A stretch of 64,000 bases of DNA from UBA970 sp049419605. GTDB taxonomy: Bacteria; Bacillota_I; Bacilli_A; RFN20; CAG-826. The translations under genes and the position numbers were made by a program. Positions 1-9,400 of the stretch are shown here, piece by piece. The DNA lies in the NCBI GenBank assembly GCA_049419605.1, contig JBMSKF010000002.1, positions 1 to 64,000 on the forward strand, written 5' to 3'. Under the pieces are notes generated by a model. It saw nothing but the letters and a program-made list of their open reading frames with translations. It was not told the DNA's origin and did no database searches. Every line of letters starts with the position of its first letter. Position 1 is the first letter of the stretch.

Positions 1-4
1 AAAA

Positions 5-23
5 TCGATGCACGAAGCATCGA
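5..23 (-). terminator. Terminator-like hairpin at the window edge
   Basis: A perfect 7-bp stem (TCGATGC / GCATCGA, loop ACGAA) is followed on the minus strand by TTTT reaching base 1. It lies just beyond the first terminator at 34-55 and could be a back-up terminator or serve a gene outside the window. Confidence 0.4.
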
Positions 24-33
24 CATTTCAAAT

Positions 34-55
34 AAAAAAGTCCCTTTCGGGACTT
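34..55 (-). terminator. Rho-independent terminator of the candidate RNA
   Basis: A 7-bp stem (AAGTCCC / GGGACTT) with a GAAA tetraloop on the minus strand is followed by a run of six T on that strand. It directly follows the long terminal helix of the candidate RNA at 57-196, so it is the natural 3' end of that transcript. Confidence 0.75.
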
Positions 56-196
56 ATTTGCACATGAAGTCGCCCATCCTGTTTAAAACAAATTCCCGCA
101 TCGTCCTTAGCATCCTCACGATGCACTATGTTTACCTATGAGGGGAAGCATTATTCTCCTAGGGAGAGTCTTCACGCCTTCACGTGCAAACAGTTG
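34..196 (-). ncRNA. Candidate structured non-coding RNA, unassigned
   Basis: No plausible gene covers bases 60-250. Read on the minus strand, two segments 100 nt apart (about 173-190 and 57-75) form a long helix: 13 continuous pairs including one G-U, one mismatch, then three more pairs. Inside lie a hairpin with a 7-bp stem (GCATCGT / ACGATGC) and a small stem TCTCC / GGAGA. The helix is followed immediately by the terminator at 34-55, and transcription from upstream should be stopped by the rpsR terminator, so this looks like an independent transcript. Size and a long closing helix recall 6S RNA, but I cannot identify the 6S central bubble. It lacks the SRP tetraloop region and is too short for RNase P or tmRNA. 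The 5' end is not defined. Confidence 0.5.
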
Positions 197-249
197 TTGT
201 CATCGTATGTTCTGCTTGTTGAACTGTCCTTGGTCTACTATGGGAAAAC

Positions 250-278
250 AAATAAAAAGACCTTGGGTTACAAGGTCC
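250..278 (-). terminator. Terminator of the rpsF-ssb-rpsR operon
   Basis: On the minus strand a 7-bp stem (GACCTTG / CAAGGTC, loop of 5) is followed by TTTTT. It lies about 80 nt downstream of the rpsR stop codon. The interval 279-357 shows no gene. Confidence 0.8.
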
Positions 279-357
279 TAATATATTCATGTAAGACGCT
301 GGCTGGTTTTCTGTTTTAGAGAATAATCAGCTTTGTTGGGTTACAACAAACTTTTCC

Positions 358-585
358 TTAATCCATTAAGAATGGAATAAGTGCCATGAATCTTGCGTTC
401 TTAATTGCGACCGCTAATTCACGTTGGTACCGGGCATTAGTGCCAGTCACGCGGCGAGGAGCGATTTTACCGTTTGGGGTAATGAAGCGTTTGAGTAATT
501 CCACATCCTTATAATCAATGTGTTTGATGTTATTGGTAGTGAAATAGCAAACTTTCTTCTTTGGACGCATTTTCTTAAATGCCAT
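358..585 (-). CDS. rpsR: 30S ribosomal protein S18
   Basis: 75-residue basic protein with the typical S18 core: a KKKVCYF start, an internal YKDVELLKRFI segment and the TGTNARYQRELAVAIKNARFMAL C-terminal region that binds 16S rRNA next to S6. The length matches the family. It is the last gene of the rpsF-ssb-rpsR operon, 17 nt after ssb, with GGAAC upstream of the ATG as a modest ribosome binding site. The motif KVCYF has one cysteine rather than a zinc-binding set, as in many low-GC bacteria. Confidence 0.97.
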   Translation of the reverse strand: MAFKKMRPKKKVCYFTTNNIKHIDYKDVELLKRFITPNGKIAPRRVTGTNARYQRELAVAIKNARFMALIPFLMD

Positions 586-602
586 AGATGAAGTTCCTTT
601 CT

Positions 603-1028
603 TTAGAAGGGGAGATCGTCGTCGACGATATCGATACTTTCTAAGTTTTTATTGTCGTCTTTTTCTAGTTGTGGGGTTGGATTGGGTTCAGTGTTTGCAC
701 CTGTTCCCGATCCTTTAGAGTCTAAGAATTGAACCGTATCTGCGATGATTTCTAAGGCAGTGCCTTTGCGACCATCTTTGGTTTCATAATTTCGTTGTTG
801 TAGTCTACCTTCGACACCAATTAAGCTTCCTTTGCGAGTATACTTTGCTAAATTATCTGCAGTATTACCAAAGGTAATGCAGTTGATAAATGAAGCAGTT
901 TTAGGTTCGCCAGGTTTTGTGCGGTTATCAATAGCAACCGTGAAGGAAGCAAAGCTATTGCCTGCAGCAGATTTTCTTAATTCTGGATTTTTAGTTAAAC
1001 GACCAACGATAACAGCCCGATTAATCAT
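603..1028 (-). CDS. ssb: Single-stranded DNA-binding protein
   Basis: 141 residues. An N-terminal OB fold (about 1-105) begins MINRAVIVGRLTKNPELR and contains the family features FINCITFGNTADNLAKY and VEGRLQQRNYE. A short acidic, disordered tail ends in DDDLPF, the conserved tip that recruits replication and repair partners. The tail is shorter than in Bacillus SSB. The position between rpsF and rpsR is the standard arrangement in Firmicutes and Tenericutes, so co-transcription from the promoter at 1415-1443 is expected. Confidence 0.97.
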   Translation of the reverse strand: MINRAVIVGRLTKNPELRKSAAGNSFASFTVAIDNRTKPGEPKTASFINCITFGNTADNLAKYTRKGSLIGVEGRLQQRNYETKDGRKGTALEIIADTVQFLDSKGSGTGANTEPNPTPQLEKDDNKNLESIDIVDDDLPF

Positions 1029-1042
1029 AGGTTAAACCTTCC

Positions 1043-1333
1043 TTATTGTTCAGGATCAACGATGATTAAATGACGTAATAAAGCATTGTTAATCTTTGCA
1101 AGACGATCAAATTCTTTGACCGCTTCCGCTGATGCAGTTGCTTTGACAACGACGTAATAGCCTTTACGTTGCTCTTTAATTTCATAAGCAAGGTCACGAG
1201 ATCCCCATTCGTTCACGTTGGTGATTGTGGCACCATTGGACGTTAAAACTTCGTGGACTTTAGCCACTTCAGCTTTACGGGTTTCTTCGTCTAAGCCATC
1301 ACGCACGATGTACATGATTTCGTACTTTTTCAT
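1043..1333 (-). CDS. rpsF: 30S ribosomal protein S6
   Basis: 96 residues from the start MKKYEIMYIVR. The reading frame stays open 11 codons further up, but the ATG at 1333 is preceded by a strong AGGGAGG site at the right distance and begins exactly where S6 proteins begin. The ferredoxin-like S6 fold is recognisable from YEIKEQRKGYYVV (rRNA-contact strand) and the LLRHLIIV end. S6 pairs with S18 on the 30S platform, and the two genes are in one operon. It is first in rpsF-ssb-rpsR, with a clear promoter upstream. Confidence 0.97.
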   Translation of the reverse strand: MKKYEIMYIVRDGLDEETRKAEVAKVHEVLTSNGATITNVNEWGSRDLAYEIKEQRKGYYVVVKATASAEAVKEFDRLAKINNALLRHLIIVDPEQ

Positions 1334-1414
1334 AAAGCACCTCCCTCTGGACATTCTGGCTCCCATTCACTGGAAGCAGAGAGTATTTGAATAGCCTTCA
1401 CGCTATACGTAAAG

Positions 1415-1443
1415 AGTATAAGGGACACCCTCTTTGATGTAAA
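1415..1443 (-). promoter_or_regulatory. Promoter of rpsF-ssb-rpsR
   Basis: On the minus strand TTTACA (1443-1438) is followed after exactly 17 bp by TATACT (1420-1415). Both hexamers match the housekeeping sigma consensus at 5 of 6. It lies 82 bp upstream of rpsF, leaving a leader of about 75 nt in which no S6/S18 autoregulatory element could be assigned with confidence. Confidence 0.8.
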
Positions 1444-1502
1444 GAAAAAATGCTTTTTCATCGTCTCCATATTTATGAATAGAGGGGATTAAGTTGGTTT
1501 GG

Positions 1503-2978
1503 TTATTTTGTTTTTAAGGTAGGGAAAAGAATCACTTCACGTATCGAACTTTGATTCGTAAGTAGCATCACTAGTCGATCGATACCAATGCCAATACCAC
1601 CGGCGGGAGGCATACCAAACTGCAGTGCTTCAAGGAAATCGACGTCGTTTTCAGATGCTTCTTTGTCACCACGGGCTTTTGCAGCAAGTTGGGCTTGGAA
1701 ACGTTCTTCTTGGTCAAGTGGGTTATTCAATTCTGTGAATGCGTTTGCATACTCAGATCCATCAATAAAGAGTTCAAAACGTTCTGTAAAACGCGAGTCT
1801 TTACTTTTTTTAGCGAGAGGACTTATTTCAAGAGGGTGACCCGTCACAAACGTTGGTTGAACCAATTTCTTTTCACAAAAAGTTTCAAAGAACTTATTGA
1901 TGACATATCCAACCGCATTTTCGTGTTTTTCTAGATGAATGTTATGTTGATCTGCTAACGCTTTTGCTTCTTCAAATGTCATGGGTTTAAAGAAATCGAT
2001 ACCAGTATGTTCTTTAATAAGGTCAACCATATGAACGGAACGGAATGGTGGTTTTAAAGAAATCGTTTTGTCGCCCCAAGGGACTTCATAGCTACCAGTC
2101 AATTTCAGCGCTAAGGTAGATAGTAAATTTTGAGCAAGGTTTTGCATATCAGATAAGTCACCATATGCTTGATACGCTTCAATGGTAGTGAATTCTGGAT
2201 TATGTCGGGTATCGATGCCTTCGTTTCTAAATAAGCGACCAATTTCATAAACTCTTTCTAAACCACCAACTAATAATCGCTTTAATGGAAGTTCGGTTGC
2301 AATACGTAAATAAAAATCTCGATCTAGCGCGTTGTGGTGGGTCACAAACGGTCTTGCAGAGGCACCGCCAAGTGTCGATTGAAGCATACTTGTTTCAAAT
2401 TCAACATAACCTTGCTCGTCCATTTGTTGTTGAATAAGACGAATGATTTTAGGTCTCATGAGTGCGACTTTTCTTGCTTCTTCGTTCACGATTAAATCTA
2501 CATATCGGCGACGATATCTTTCTTCAACATCACTTAGACCGTGATACTTTTCGGGTAGTGGTCTTAACGCTTTTACAAGATGAGTGTACGTTTTAGCTTT
2601 AACGGTTATTTCGCCGGTTTTAGTCAGCATAAGCGTTCCTTCAATGCCAACAATATCTCCTAAATCAGCGAGTTCAAAAATACTATAAGCATCATCACCA
2701 ATAACGTCTTTACGAATATAAGCTTGTATGGTGCCTAATTTATCTTGAATGGTGATGAAGCTTGCTTTCCCCATATTACGAAGCAACACAATTCTTCCCG
2801 CCACAGAAGTTTGAAGACTGAGAGCTTCCAAATCATCATGGGTTTTACCTTCAGCAAGTTTTTTGGCTTCAACGGAGTGGTGTTGAACTGTAAACTTTTG
2901 ACCAAAAGGATCAACACCTTTATCAATAAGTTTTTGTAATTTTTCTCTGCGAACGATTTCTTGATCTGTTAGCCCCAT
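1503..2978 (-). CDS. lysS: Lysyl-tRNA synthetase, class II
   Basis: 491 residues, normal for the family; charges tRNA-Lys in the cytosol. An N-terminal OB anticodon-binding domain occupies about 55-150 (VAGRIVLLRNMGKASFITIQD). The class II catalytic domain follows, with motif 2 around RLFRNEGIDTRHNPEFT and motif 3 GIGIGIDRLVMLL near the C-terminus. The ATG lies 2 nt after the ftsH stop, with AAGGA inside the end of ftsH as ribosome binding site, so translation is probably coupled. It is the last gene of the pth-to-lysS operon. No T-box leader is possible at this spacing. Confidence 0.97.
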   Translation of the reverse strand: MGLTDQEIVRREKLQKLIDKGVDPFGQKFTVQHHSVEAKKLAEGKTHDDLEALSLQTSVAGRIVLLRNMGKASFITIQDKLGTIQAYIRKDVIGDDAYSIFELADLGDIVGIEGTLMLTKTGEITVKAKTYTHLVKALRPLPEKYHGLSDVEERYRRRYVDLIVNEEARKVALMRPKIIRLIQQQMDEQGYVEFETSMLQSTLGGASARPFVTHHNALDRDFYLRIATELPLKRLLVGGLERVYEIGRLFRNEGIDTRHNPEFTTIEAYQAYGDLSDMQNLAQNLLSTLALKLTGSYEVPWGDKTISLKPPFRSVHMVDLIKEHTGIDFFKPMTFEEAKALADQHNIHLEKHENAVGYVINKFFETFCEKKLVQPTFVTGHPLEISPLAKKSKDSRFTERFELFIDGSEYANAFTELNNPLDQEERFQAQLAAKARGDKEASENDVDFLEALQFGMPPAGGIGIGIDRLVMLLTNQSSIREVILFPTLKTK

Positions 2979-2980
2979 AA

Positions 2981-4921
2981 TTAAGCGTCCTTATCTTCTT
3001 TCTTTTTCCGTGTTTTTTTAGGTTCTTCTTCAAGGGATTTAGACGCCAACACTGTGGAAATTTCTTCAGCAGTAATCGTTTCTTTTTCTAATAAGGTTTT
3101 AGCAATTAGAATTACATCTTGTTTTTTTTCAGTGAGAATGCGTCGTGCTTCTTCGTGAGCATCATCAATGATTTTTCTTACTTCTTTATCGATCTCAAAA
3201 GCAACTTGGGTTGAGAAATTCTTTTGTGTGGAATTATAGTCTCGCCCTAAGAAAACAGAGCCTGTGTTTGATTCATATTGGATCGGTCCTAACGAACTCA
3301 TGCCATACTCCGTTACCATCATTCTTGCAATTCTTGTTGCAACTTCAATATCGTTTTGTGCGCCAGTGGATACATCACCAAAGAAAATTTCTTCAGAGGT
3401 ACGGCCACCTAGATAACCGATAATTCTTGCTTCAAGTTGATTTTTCGTCATTAAGAAACGATCTTCTTCAGGTGTCATCATGACATGACCACCCGTTCTT
3501 CCTCGTGGAACAATGGTGATTTTTTGAACTTTATCAGAGAACTTTAAATTTAACCCAATGACTGCGTGACCGGCTTCGTGATAGGCAACGACTTCACGTT
3601 CATGTTCAGATAGACCTCTTGAACTTTTGGCTGGACCAGCAATCCGGCGATCAATGGCCTCATCAATATCTTTAATTGTAATAAGTTCTCGGTTACCGCG
3701 AACAGCGAGAATCGCAGCTTCATTCATGATATTAGCGATATCTGCTCCAGAAAAGCCAACTGTTCGTTTTGCTAAATTATCAAAATCAACAGATGGGTCT
3801 AATTTTTTGTTTCGCGAGTGGACAGCAAAAATAGCTGCTCGACCTTTTCTATCTGGCAAATTCACTGTAATTTGGCGATCAAAACGACCAGCGCGTAATA
3901 AAGCTGGATCGAGAACGTCCTCGCGGTTTGTTGCAGCGATGACAATGATTCCTGAGTTGTCTGAAAAACCGTCTAATTCAACAAGAAGTTGGTTGAGGGT
4001 TTGTTCGCGTTCATCATTACCTCCACCCATACCCGCTCCACGTTGGCGACCAACAGCATCAATTTCATCAATAAAAATTAAACAAGGAGCGTTGCGCTTG
4101 GCTTGGCGGAACATATCACGAACGCGCCCAGCACCGACCCCAACAAACATTTCAACAAAGTCAGAACCAGAAATCGAAAAGAAAGGAACACCAGCTTCAC
4201 CTGCGACTGCTTTTGCTAATAGCGTTTTACCAGTTCCAGGAGGACCCACTAATAAGACCCCTCGAGGCAACTTTGCACCCAACTTGGTGAATTTGCCTGG
4301 TGTTTTAAGGTACTCAACTAATTCAACCAGTTCGGCTTTTTCTTCTTCGGCTCCAGCGACATCATTAAATTTGATTTTAGAATTATCTTCTCGACGAGCT
4401 CTTGAGCGATTAAATTCAAGCGCCTTATTATTGGTGTTATTCACACTGGCATTCATTCTAGAAAAAATAAACAAGAAGACAAGGGCAGACCCGCCGACCA
4501 CAAAAATGGTGGGACCCCAGGCATCAAACCAATTCGTTTCAAAGGCGTTATTGGTGTTCCAAATTTGGGCGTAGAAATAACCTTGGGTTGGATCGTTTTC
4601 ATCAATCAAACGAGTAGTCAGGGCTTCATCAACGGCGTCCTTAATAAAACTATTGCTGGTTTCAAAGGTTGCGGTGAAGTAAATCGTTCCACCTTCTTCG
4701 CTGACATAGTTACCCGTAATAATAGTGACGGTTTCTCTTTCTGTGGTTGTGATTTCTTTGATATTGGCAGTTTGTAAAAAATTACCAAGATTGGTGGCAG
4801 GAATTTCAACAGTGCCTACAGGATTAGAGAAAAAAACTAGCCATACAAATGCCAAAACTGCAGTTGCCATCATAATATATGGGAATAAATAATTGATAAT
4901 TGTGTTGGGTTTTCGATTCAT
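2981..4921 (-). CDS. ftsH: ATP-dependent zinc metalloprotease FtsH
   Basis: 646 residues. Membrane-anchored AAA+ protease that degrades misfolded membrane proteins and some cytosolic regulators as a hexamer. A first membrane segment lies near residues 9-30 and a second near 135-155, with a small extracellular domain between. The AAA module has Walker A GPPGTGKT, Walker B IFIDEIDAVG and the second region of homology AATNREDVLDPALLRAGRFDR. The zinc site HEAGH lies near residue 430, and a Lys/Glu-rich tail follows. The start has a good AAGGAG site. It lies between tilS and lysS, as in Bacillus relatives (which carry hpt in between; hpt is absent here). Confidence 0.98.
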   Translation of the reverse strand: MNRKPNTIINYLFPYIMMATAVLAFVWLVFFSNPVGTVEIPATNLGNFLQTANIKEITTTERETVTIITGNYVSEEGGTIYFTATFETSNSFIKDAVDEALTTRLIDENDPTQGYFYAQIWNTNNAFETNWFDAWGPTIFVVGGSALVFLFIFSRMNASVNNTNNKALEFNRSRARREDNSKIKFNDVAGAEEEKAELVELVEYLKTPGKFTKLGAKLPRGVLLVGPPGTGKTLLAKAVAGEAGVPFFSISGSDFVEMFVGVGAGRVRDMFRQAKRNAPCLIFIDEIDAVGRQRGAGMGGGNDEREQTLNQLLVELDGFSDNSGIIVIAATNREDVLDPALLRAGRFDRQITVNLPDRKGRAAIFAVHSRNKKLDPSVDFDNLAKRTVGFSGADIANIMNEAAILAVRGNRELITIKDIDEAIDRRIAGPAKSSRGLSEHEREVVAYHEAGHAVIGLNLKFSDKVQKITIVPRGRTGGHVMMTPEEDRFLMTKNQLEARIIGYLGGRTSEEIFFGDVSTGAQNDIEVATRIARMMVTEYGMSSLGPIQYESNTGSVFLGRDYNSTQKNFSTQVAFEIDKEVRKIIDDAHEEARRILTEKKQDVILIAKTLLEKETITAEEISTVLASKSLEEEPKKTRKKKEDKDA

Positions 4922-4955
4922 AACAACTCCTTTATTTGCGAAGGATATAGTGAAA

Positions 4956-4961
4956 ATTATA
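4956..4961 (-). promoter_or_regulatory. Possible internal promoter before ftsH
   Basis: The 70-bp gap between tilS and ftsH contains a perfect TATAAT on the minus strand 34 bp before the ftsH ATG. No good -35 hexamer is visible at 16-18 bp, so this may be a weak or -35-independent promoter giving extra ftsH-lysS expression. Confidence 0.45.
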
Positions 4962-4991
4962 CACGATATATCCTCGTAACATGATTATATT

Positions 4992-6200
4992 CTATTCTAA
5001 AATCTCTAACCAATTATTCGCTTTGAAATCATGATTTTTTTGGTAGCGAGGTAGTAGAATTATGTCACCGTTTGGTTTTGTAAATATTGGCCACACCCTT
5101 CTTAGAAATAGTGGCATTTTCCAATCAATCGCTAATCGTCTAAATGGTTTAGTGTAACTTTTGATCTTGAGCTTGTCTTGAGGCAAACAGGACCTCAAAA
5201 CAAATTGGTTTGGAAGATTAACCATCGTATCGATGTTGATATTCAACAAAGGAAGGGTGACTTTTCCTTTTGGATTGGTGAAGTGGTAAGAGACCAAATC
5301 GTCATCACGAATCAACCAAAGTTGATCATAAGCTTTTTCTAGATGCCAGCCAGAAGCATACTTAATCATGATGTTAGGTTTTTGGGAAGACAGGTTTTGA
5401 TCGATTTTCCTTAACCAACTTTGTGTGATGGGGAAATGGATACCTCGAAATTGGTTTACGGATAACCAATATAAAAATTTAGTGAGTAAATTCCATTTTG
5501 AATAGATTGCAATCGAAATGGTGCGTTTAGATAAATGAATTTTTAAGAATTGAATAATCTTATCTCGTTGATTATTTTCGTTTTTAAATAACTCAATTTT
5601 ATGTTCTTTTTCTGCCGATGAAAGAGAATGAAGATGGTTGCGAATTCGATTCCTTTGGTAAATCAATTTAGCATTACTAGAATCAATCGCATAAGGAACA
5701 TTGTATTCATGGCAATACTCTATTAAGTTTTGTTTGGTTTGATTTAATAACGGGCGATAAACCTTCATTCCCTCCCAAAATCCAACGGGTCGAATACCAA
5801 AATATTCATATAAGGTTGAGCGTTGGTGTTGCATGATCGCAGTTTCCAAATCATCGTCTTGATGGTGTGCAGTTAAAATAGCGTCGGCTTTAATTTCTAA
5901 CGCTATCTTCTTAAAGAAATCATAACGAATCTTTCTCGCCTCTTCTTGTAAGTTCCCTTTGGGAAAAGTCTTCACATCTAAAACATGAAGGGGAATATCG
6001 TGATGAAGACAATATTGTTCAAGTTGGGATTGCTCAAGATTACTTTCTGAACGTAAGTGATAATTAATATGGGCGACTTCAATACGATAACCTTCGCGAT
6101 AAAATCGATGAAGTAGTGCCATCGAATCGGGTCCGAATGACACAGCTAGTAAATAAGTTTTATTTAGATGGAATAGGTTTTGGTTGAGGAATGGTTTCAT
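4992..6200 (-). CDS. tilS: tRNA(Ile)-lysidine synthetase
   Basis: 402 residues. Converts C34 of the CAU-anticodon tRNA-Ile to lysidine using ATP and lysine. The N-terminal PP-ATPase domain carries AVSFGPDSMALLH; the family P-loop is normally SGGxDS, so the second residue is Phe instead of Gly. The remaining signature residues are present: HINYHLR, ILTAHHQDDDLET and the RNRIRN segment. The C-terminal half is diverged. The ATG overlaps the end of rqcP by 41 nt and has no obvious ribosome binding site, suggesting translational coupling. The location between rqcP and ftsH matches the Bacillus arrangement and supports the call. Confidence 0.94.
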   Translation of the reverse strand: MKPFLNQNLFHLNKTYLLAVSFGPDSMALLHRFYREGYRIEVAHINYHLRSESNLEQSQLEQYCLHHDIPLHVLDVKTFPKGNLQEEARKIRYDFFKKIALEIKADAILTAHHQDDDLETAIMQHQRSTLYEYFGIRPVGFWEGMKVYRPLLNQTKQNLIEYCHEYNVPYAIDSSNAKLIYQRNRIRNHLHSLSSAEKEHKIELFKNENNQRDKIIQFLKIHLSKRTISIAIYSKWNLLTKFLYWLSVNQFRGIHFPITQSWLRKIDQNLSSQKPNIMIKYASGWHLEKAYDQLWLIRDDDLVSYHFTNPKGKVTLPLLNINIDTMVNLPNQFVLRSCLPQDKLKIKSYTKPFRRLAIDWKMPLFLRRVWPIFTKPNGDIILLPRYQKNHDFKANNWLEILE

Positions 6201-6399
6201 AATTTTGAATGGGGTTCAGGACACGAATTTTAATCGAGTGCTCTTTGAAATAGATATCGATGATGTCTTGGGGTTTAACCTCATAACTAGGTTTTGTGAT
6301 TTGATCGTTGACGCGAACGCGATTCTTTTCAATCGTTTCCTTTGATAAAGATCGACGTTTTAAAACACCGATTTGTTTAAGATATAGATCTAATCTCAT
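6160..6399 (-). CDS. rqcP: S4-domain ribosome quality-control factor RqcP
   Basis: 79-residue protein with an S4 RNA-binding fold: MRLDLYLKQIGVLKRRSLSKE at the start, RVRVNDQITKPSYEVKPQD in the middle. It matches the RqcP (YabO) family, which works with RqcH on obstructed 50S subunits during C-terminal alanine tailing in Bacillus. The genomic place, between mfd and tilS, is the same as for yabO. The C-terminal 20 residues are Pro/Lys-rich and overlap tilS. Other short S4 proteins (Hsp15-type) are the main alternative; the neighbourhood favours RqcP. Confidence 0.88.
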   Translation of the reverse strand: MRLDLYLKQIGVLKRRSLSKETIEKNRVRVNDQITKPSYEVKPQDIIDIYFKEHSIKIRVLNPIQNYETIPQPKPIPSK

Positions 6400-6408
6400 G
6401 GTTTAAGT

Positions 6409-9400
6409 TTAATCCTTTTTTGTGAGGTTATCGTAAGTTTGTACAATTCCCCTTATTAAATCCATTAACATGGTGAACCAATCCCCAGTTTTGTTTAGCC
6501 TTATTCTTAAAATACGATTGGCATAATTTACTTTTAATGCGTGCACATGCTGTTGAACATATTCAAACAGTAAGGTCCCTGATTTATTGAGGTTGGTGAA
6601 AGCTTCGCTACAAAATACATCAATGTAAGCCTTGGTTTCTTGCCACGAACCAACTGCTGGATGATGGGTTAATAAATCAAAGTGACGTTTTTTAAGTAGG
6701 TTTTGTACTTGATCTGGTAATCGACCATATAAATCCCGTATATAGCTTTCAATGGTCTGTAGGGCTTCAAAATCGTTAGCAGACTCAATCGATTGATATA
6801 GTTCAACTTTGTCTTCTGTTTTTGCATACGTTTCTGGAATGTATGCATCAATCATTAAAGACGGGGGTGGGGTTACTGGTGGTTTGATAATACCTGTTTT
6901 CTTTTCTTCGATAGCCTCATTGAGTAATTGCAGATACATGTCCAACCCAACAGTATCAATAAATCCAGCTTGTTCTGGTCCTAAAATATCCCCGGCACCG
7001 CGAATCATTAAATCGCGCTGAGCAATCTTATAACCACTACCAAGTTCGGTAAATTCTTGGATGGCTTTTAATCGTTTTGCAGCCTGCTCATTTAGCCGTT
7101 CTGCTTCTTCGTAAAGAAGGTAGGCATAGGCAATACGATTGCCACGACCAACACGACCTTTGATTTGATAGAGCTGAGATAATCCAAAGTTTGCAGCCTG
7201 TTCAATGATGATAAGATTAGCATTCCCAACATCAATTCCATTTTCAATGATGGAAGTACAGACAAGTAAGTTGATGTTACCGTTATAAAAATCAACCATC
7301 ACGTCTTCAATTTCATTTTTTTCCATTTGTCCATGAACAATACCCACACGACTACCTTTAATTTTTGTGCTTAATTGGGTGGCAACAAATGCAATATCTT
7401 CAACACGATTGTGTAAGTAATAAACCTGGCCTTCTCGAGCAAGTTCTCTTTCAATCAATTCTTTAATAATTAATGGATCATGCCGCATGACATAGGTTTG
7501 AATGGGGACTCTGTTAAGTGGAGACGTGTTGATTTGTGATAATTGACGAATACCTAAAAGAGAAATTTGTAATGTGCGTGGAATTGGTGTTGCACTGAGC
7601 GTTAACACATCCACGTTATTCTTTAATTCTTTAATGTTTTCTTTCTGCTCAACACCAAATCGTTGCTCTTCGTCAACAATTAACAAACCTAAATCTTTGA
7701 AGATTATTTCTTTACTTAATAAACGATGGGTGCCAATCACAAGTTGAATATGACCTGATTTAATTTGTTTGATGTATTCTCTTTGCTTGGCTTCCGGAAT
7801 TAATCGAGAAAAGATGGCTATATTAATACCGAAGGTGGCAAAACGATCAATCGCTCGCTCATAATGTTGTCTTGCTAATAGGGTTGTTGGACAGAGAATT
7901 GCCACTTGTTTGTGAGCGTTAATGGCCTTAAACGCAGCACGAAAAGCGACTTCAGTTTTTCCAAAACCAACATCACCACACAAAAGTCGATCCATTGGAA
8001 AAGGTTTTTCCATGTCAGCTTTTATTTCTTGGACAGAGCGTTGTTGATCGGGTGTTAAATCATACGGAAACATCTTCTCAAATTGTTTTTGAACTTCATC
8101 ATCAGCAGGAAATGCATACCCTTGTGTCACAGCGCGATTCTTATATAACGTAACGAGTCTTTCGGCTAAATCATCGACTCTTTCCTTGATTCGCTTTTTA
8201 GTACTTTCCCATTCTTTGGATTGCAGCCGGTGTAGTTTAGGCACCGCACCTTCTTTTCCAGAAAACTTTCTCACCAATTTGAATTGAGAAAGTGGAACAT
8301 AAAGCACATCAGTGCCTGCATATTGAATGTGTAAGTAATCTTTATGAAGTCCATCAATCTCGATGGTTTTAACACCCAAATATTGACCAATACCAGAATA
8401 TTCGTGAACAACATAATCCCCGACGATTAAATCTTCGTGAGATGTAATAATCGTGGCTTCTTTGTATCGAGAAAAATATTTTGAAGTTTTTTGACGATAC
8501 CCAAATAATTCTTTACTCGTTATACATGCAAATTTAAAATCAGGAATTTCAAAACCTTCTTCAAGATTAAGTAACGTAATGGCAATGTTTTGGTTGGGGA
8601 TTTGTAATCCTTCTACAATCGTAAAGGGCTGTTTTAATTCTTGAAGTTGAGTGGTGAGTTGATCAAGTTGGGATTGGGTACTGACGGCGAATAGTAGATG
8701 AGGATAAAGTGATAAGGCTGATTGTAAGGTTGCCTGGAGTGCACTGGTTTGCCCGGAACCAATCGCAATCGGTCTAATTGATAAATGGAAACCTGATTGG
8801 GTCACAAATTCTTTGTTATAAAGGTTGGTGGTCGTTGCAAGGACTCGGTCTAAAGAACGGTACATTTGTAAGTGTGACAGTTGACGTCCTGCAATTGACA
8901 GTTCTTGAAAATAAGACCAACCTTCTTCGATGAGTAATTTAGCCGTACTTTCAACTTGTTCTTGGTTGGCAATTAAATTTATTGCTTGGGGTTGGTAGTC
9001 CAAGATAGAGAAATGGTTGGTTTGTGCAAAACCCAAATAGCGATAATGTTGAGCAGAGGTTTGATGTTGTTGAATGGCTTGTAAATCACTTAGTGTTATT
9101 GCTTCTAATTGGCCATATAGCTCATGCCCTACTAATTTTAAATCACTGGCGAGTTGCGTTAATATTTTGTGTTCAAGAGATTCTCTTTCGTCTGGAGAAA
9201 ACAAAATATCACTCGCGGGAAGAATGTCGACATGATGAATTTGTTCAAAGGATGTTTGATTGGCTATATCAAAATAACGAATGCTTTCTATTTCTTCACC
9301 AAAAAACTCAATTCTCACAGGGTGGGGTAAATTGACGGATGCGATATCTAAAATGTCTCCACGAATGGCGAATTGTAACGATGCATCGATTTTATTGACC

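Noticed and set aside
34..196. SRP RNA, RNase P RNA or tmRNA at the left edge
   Set aside because: The conserved SRP apical loop is absent, and the element is too short for RNase P or tmRNA and has no tRNA-like domain or tag reading frame.
128..319. A 63-codon plus-strand frame at the left edge
   Set aside because: It lies across the candidate RNA and the rpsR terminator, has no ribosome binding site and shows no recognisable protein features.
1334..1502. Terminator between lysS and the rpsF promoter (GAAAAA / TTTTTTC)
   Set aside because: The possible stem is only A-T pairs with one G-C and sits next to the rpsF -35 box; too weak to call.
3627..4574. A 315-codon open frame on the plus strand antisense to ftsH
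   Set aside because: It is a shadow of the well-supported ftsH gene, with low-complexity Ser/Pro/Arg composition, no ribosome binding site and no family resemblance.
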